Source: Streptomyces flavofungini (GTDB lineage Bacteria > Actinomycetota > Actinomycetes > Streptomycetales > Streptomycetaceae). Taken from it: a stretch of DNA of 64,000 nt. The translations under genes were made by a program, and so were the position numbers. The stretch covers positions 558,001-622,000 of the forward strand of contig NZ_BMVR01000002.1 in NCBI RefSeq assembly GCF_014650815.1, read 5' to 3'. The notes under the pieces were generated by a model that did not search any database, was not told where the DNA came from, and worked only from the letters and a program-made list of their open reading frames with translations. How positions within the stretch are numbered: position 1 is the first letter of the stretch; every line of letters begins with the position of its first letter. Of the stretch, positions 61,488 through 64,000 are shown in pieces.

Positions 61488-62033
61488 CCCTCCCGCGTCG
61501 CCCGACCCGCCGGTCGACCCCCGGTCCGCCCGCCCCGGATTCTCCCTGCCGCCGGCGCCCCCTGCGCCGCCCGCGCCACCCGCACCGTCGGCCTCGTACC
61601 GCTCCGCGATCCCCGCACTGATCTCCGCCATGCGATCGCGAATGTCGTCGTCGACGTTCCGATAGCCCTTGTGCGCGGCGAGGACGGCGATGCCCATGCC
61701 CTCTATGGAGTCGGAGAGGAGCTTGGACAGCTTCTCCAGTTCGGTGATCACCGTTTCGTACGCGCCGAAGACGCCGGACGCCTCGGCCCACGCCCCGTCC
61801 CCGCCCCCGAACTGAGCGCGCGCAAGGGGCTCTTGTCCCACCTTGGCCGGGCCTGCCGGGGATCCTTTGAGGTCGTGGATCAGCTCGTCGACGCGCTGTC
61901 TGAACCTGACGAAGGACGAGAACTCCGTGGCCACATCGGCGGCGGCGTCCCGTACGCCGCCGAGCACGTCCGGCATCCCCGACGCATCGCCCGACCGCCC
62001 TGACGGCGTCGCACCACCCGAGCCTGACAGCAC
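61479..62033 (-). CDS. Hypothetical T7SS-associated helical protein
   Basis: The 184-residue protein is helical from about 20 to 140 (FSSFVRFRQRVDELIHDLKG, YETVITELEKLSKLLSDSIEGMGIAVLAAHKGY). It ends in a low-complexity AGGAGGAGGAGG tail. The helical hairpin resembles an Esx-type partner for the adjacent PPE-like protein, which it precedes on the same strand. The start is uncertain: GTG 62033 with GGGGGTGG upstream is preferred, with GTG 62057 or ATG 61976 as alternatives. Confidence 0.6.
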   Translation of the reverse strand: MLSGSGGATPSGRSGDASGMPDVLGGVRDAAADVATEFSSFVRFRQRVDELIHDLKGSPAGPAKVGQEPLARAQFGGGDGAWAEASGVFGAYETVITELEKLSKLLSDSIEGMGIAVLAAHKGYRNVDDDIRDRMAEISAGIAERYEADGAGGAGGAGGAGGRENPGRADRGSTGGSGDAGGTI

Positions 62034-62350
62034 CAGTCCACCCCCACGAACGACCACAGCCAGATCACATAGCTATCGCGAACTGCTGAGCAACTCTAGC
62101 CACGGGGTACGACAGTCCGTATTCAGATGATCACCCGCGGCACCAGTTCCAGCCATCACGAGGTCCACCAGGCCGACCCATCGCTCCGTCGCACGGCGCC
62201 TTGCCCTGTCCAGGGCTGCTCGCGGAGGGCCATGCGCCAACGACCGCGCCGTACCAGCCAAAGCATGTGCGTTGCCGCGAACGGCGCGTCTCGGCAGCAG
62301 CAACGGGTGCCCACCCAACGGCTCACAGCCCGGCCCCTGGGGCACGTGGC
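62034..62350. other. Spacer upstream of T7SS cluster 2
   Basis: The 317 bp between the hypothetical T7SS gene and the XRE regulator stop show no supportable gene. AT-richer DNA near 62060-62100 (CACATAGCTATCGCGAAC) probably contains the promoter of the minus-strand T7SS cluster 2. Confidence 0.4.
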
Positions 62351-63139
62351 TCAGGAGGCGGGAGGCGCCCCGGGGTTGGGCACCGCCCGGCCCCAAAGTT
62401 CTTCTGCGTGCTCAGTGAACCGCGCGAACATTCCCGAGTCGCCCTGTCGACGCAGATGCAGCAGCGGTGAATCGTGACCGACCAGCCGGGCCAAGTGAGG
62501 CGTCACCAAAGCGTCGTCGTCGAAGCGGAATACCGACAGAGATACATGATTCACCGCGTCTTCCGCGCTGATGCGACGTGCCTCCAGGCCGGGGAGGGAC
62601 CCCAGCCGCTCAAGGTGCTCAAGCGTGATCCGGATGCGAGTGGACACGCTCAGGGCCACGTCTTCAATGACCTCACGTTGCCGCGTCACCTCCCCCTCCG
62701 GATCGCCGACGAGGAAGCGCACCTTCACGCCTGCTTCGGCCTTCCGGCGCACGGTGTCGGCGAACTGCGGGATCTGCGTCCAGAAGAAGTAGTTCGTGTA
62801 GCCGGCCAGGAAGATTTCGGACTCGGCGCCTTCTACGAGATCTGACCACACCGTCGAAGGGCAGGCCGAGCGATACGGGTAGCTGTGGACGATCTCACGG
62901 TCGATGCCGGTCTTGATGCGGTTCTTGACAGCCTGCGGCCACAGCATCTCTTCATCCACTCCCAACGCTCGCGCGGCGTCCTCACGATTCCTTGCGTGCG
63001 GGGTCAACTCGGCGTCCCCGAGCCACCGTTCCACTTGCTTCCGCGACACTCCCACCCGGTGCGCCAACTGTCGCGGCGTCAGGCCCGCCTCCATTAAGGC
63101 CACCTGCAGAGCGTTGTTCAATGTCAACCCCCGCGACAT
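62351..63139 (-). CDS. XRE-family regulator with DUF5919-like effector domain and TTA codon
   Basis: The 262-residue protein has an N-terminal helix-turn-helix (about 5-70; LTPRQLAHRVGVSRKQVERWL). A second domain (about 90-262) of the DUF5919 type follows, with a phospholipase-D-like flavour: EIFLAGYTNYFFW, GVKVRFLVGDPEGEVTRQRE and FRFDDDALVTPHLARL. Codon 15 (63097-63095) is TTA, so translation should need the bldA tRNA and be developmentally timed. Divergent from it, 94 bp away, lies a small gene that it may control. A start at 63139 is chosen because the helix-turn-helix begins right after; the frame is open far upstream. Confidence 0.8.
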   Translation of the reverse strand: MSRGLTLNNALQVALMEAGLTPRQLAHRVGVSRKQVERWLGDAELTPHARNREDAARALGVDEEMLWPQAVKNRIKTGIDREIVHSYPYRSACPSTVWSDLVEGAESEIFLAGYTNYFFWTQIPQFADTVRRKAEAGVKVRFLVGDPEGEVTRQREVIEDVALSVSTRIRITLEHLERLGSLPGLEARRISAEDAVNHVSLSVFRFDDDALVTPHLARLVGHDSPLLHLRRQGDSGMFARFTEHAEELWGRAVPNPGAPPAS

Positions 63140-63233
63140 GGACGTTTGGGCCTTCTTCGACCTTAGCCGCGAACTGCCCAACTGTCCCCGAAAGCACGTC
63201 GATACGTTCGCAAAGCACAGCCACGATCTCGTC

Positions 63234-63473
63234 ATGACCGAGCCGACGCGATACCCCGGACAACCCATCGAGCTTCCGCTGGACCCGTGGCTGTACGACT
63301 GCCTACCGATGCACGGCTGCGAGGTCTGCGAGGCATTGGCCCGACAGCGGAACGCCGCCCTCAAGAGCGGCGACACTTGGACTGCCTATCGGGCAGCCTC
63401 GGAAATCCGCGACCACCGCAACCACTCGGTCGCGGCGGTCCACGAAGTGACGTGCAGCCCGGACCAGCCATAG
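63234..63473 (+). CDS. Small conserved-looking protein with CxxC
   Basis: The 79-residue soluble protein, MTEPTRYPGQPIELPLDPW and onward, contains GCEVCEALARQR (a single CxxC) and a helical DTWTAYRAASEIRDHRNHS segment. I recognise similar short hypothetical proteins beside XRE regulators in Streptomyces, but not a function. It is divergent from the XRE/DUF5919-like gene and could be its antagonist or target. Confidence 0.65.
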   Translation: MTEPTRYPGQPIELPLDPWLYDCLPMHGCEVCEALARQRNAALKSGDTWTAYRAASEIRDHRNHSVAAVHEVTCSPDQP

Positions 63474-63564
63474 CGTCGCCCTGCCGCCCGCAGCGGCCCG
63501 CGACTTCGTCCGCTCCATCAAGGCGGGCAAGGCGGACCACCTCCCTCCAGAGGAGATCTCCTGA
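63474..63564 (+). pseudogene. Possible gene remnant ending VRSIKAGKADHLPPEEIS
   Basis: In a different frame from the small gene just upstream, the last 28 codons before a TGA (63562-63564) read like a real protein C-terminus (VALPPAARDFVRSIKAGKAD). No in-frame ATG, GTG or TTG with a ribosome binding site precedes it after the stop at 63449-63451. It may be the tail of a truncated DUF397-like or similar small protein, or chance. Confidence 0.3.
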
Positions 63565-63655
63565 TCGTCGAGGGACCCGACGTGAACCCAAATGCAGCCA
63601 GTTGACGCCCAGTTGAAGCATTTCCCCGGCGCCGCCCGGCTGCCACACTCCCGGC

Positions 63656-64000
63656 ATGGGATCGATCTTCGCGTTTCTCGCCGGCGTCAACGCCTACGAT
63701 CCGCGGCTCGCCAGGCCCCTGCGCGGCTGCGTCAACGACGTCACCGCTGCCCGCGAGCTGCTGACCCGGCGCACGAGCGGCGCGGCGCGGACCGCCGTGG
63801 TGTGCGACGGCGAGGTGACCGTGGACGTGGTCGAGGACGGCATCCGGCGCTTCCTGGGCGCGGCGGGTCCGGGTGACACGGCGCTGTTCTGGTTCTCGGG
63901 GCACGGCACGCACACCTGGGCTGCGGGCGCCGACCTGCTGATCGAGGCGACCGGCCGCAACCAGGCCCTGCTGTGCGCCGACGGCCCGTTGTCCGACAAG
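63656..64000 (+). CDS. Caspase-family (C14-like) peptidase, 5' part
   Basis: The first 115 codons of a protein that continues past the window edge. It opens MGSIFAFLAGVNAYDPRL, then LRGCVNDVTAARELL, the conserved opening of bacterial caspase-like p20 domains, and LFWFSGHGTHTW, which holds the catalytic histidine. The catalytic cysteine would lie beyond 64000. Bacterial members are often fused to repeat, sensor or effector domains and take part in regulated proteolysis or cell death. No ribosome binding site is obvious, suggesting a leaderless or weakly initiated gene. Confidence 0.82.
   Translation, partial: MGSIFAFLAGVNAYDPRLARPLRGCVNDVTAARELLTRRTSGAARTAVVCDGEVTVDVVEDGIRRFLGAAGPGDTALFWFSGHGTHTWAAGADLLIEATGRNQALLCADGPLSDK

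Overview
The window is high-GC actinobacterial chromosome and almost certainly Streptomyces. The evidence is strong third-position GC bias, many GTG starts, only two TTA codons noticed, and a set of families typical of that genus: paired class I and class II fumarases, OxyR-AhpCD, SpoIIE-type phosphatases, PPE-like and Esx proteins, an actinobacterial Tad pilus locus, and a chitinase with a DasR-type operator. No rRNA, tRNA, CRISPR array, IS element or prophage was recognised.

Layout. 1-26.5 kb is housekeeping and stress chromosome: the 3' part of a class I fumarase, a secreted SGNH hydrolase with a ricin-type lectin tail, class II fumarase, a DUF402 protein, a methyltransferase with a TTA codon, a SpoIIE/GAF/HATPase signalling protein, a class A penicillin-binding protein, a PadR regulator with its ABC transporter operon (palindromic operator at the start codon), oxyR divergent from ahpC-ahpD, an AI-2E-family permease, a secreted lysozyme-like protein, a PIN-PhoH ATPase, UppS, an aldo/keto reductase, an HxlR regulator and a methyltransferase. 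Strong hairpin terminators separate most convergent units, and a dispersed intergenic repeat occurs several times, once as a tandem array (17.6-17.8 kb).

26.5-39.0 kb is a type VII secretion (T7SS) operon on the minus strand, transcribed in this order: two Esx-like proteins, a DUF6507-like protein, a 778-residue polymorphic toxin with a YwqJ-type deaminase C-terminus, its MORN-like YwqK-family immunity protein, a small membrane protein, EccD, an SCO5717-type ATPase, EccC and a DUF6177-like protein. The toxin tip and immunity gene are visibly AT-richer than the rest, as expected of an exchangeable cassette.

39.5-50.9 kb holds a DUF574-type methyltransferase and a Tad/Flp pilus locus: OmpA-like protein, lipoprotein, TadG-like, Flp-like, TadC, TadB, TadA, TadE, a CpaE-TadE fusion, CpaB and a zinc-ribbon protein. 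Genes are tightly coupled by 1-4 nt overlaps. The locus includes a previously unlisted 24-codon ORF locked between tadA and tadB, and a probable CTG start for the TadG-like protein.

51-55.2 kb has a GH18 chitinase with a DasR-type operator, an atypical NRAMP-family transporter lacking the DPGN motif, and a secreted M14 carboxypeptidase. 55.3-62.0 kb is a second T7SS-associated minus-strand cluster: PPE-like WXG protein, mycosin protease, DUF6571-like large protein and small partners. Its last two genes again become AT-rich. No EccB or EccE was found in either cluster. The window ends with an XRE/DUF5919-like regulator (TTA at codon 15), a small conserved-looking protein and the start of a caspase-family peptidase.
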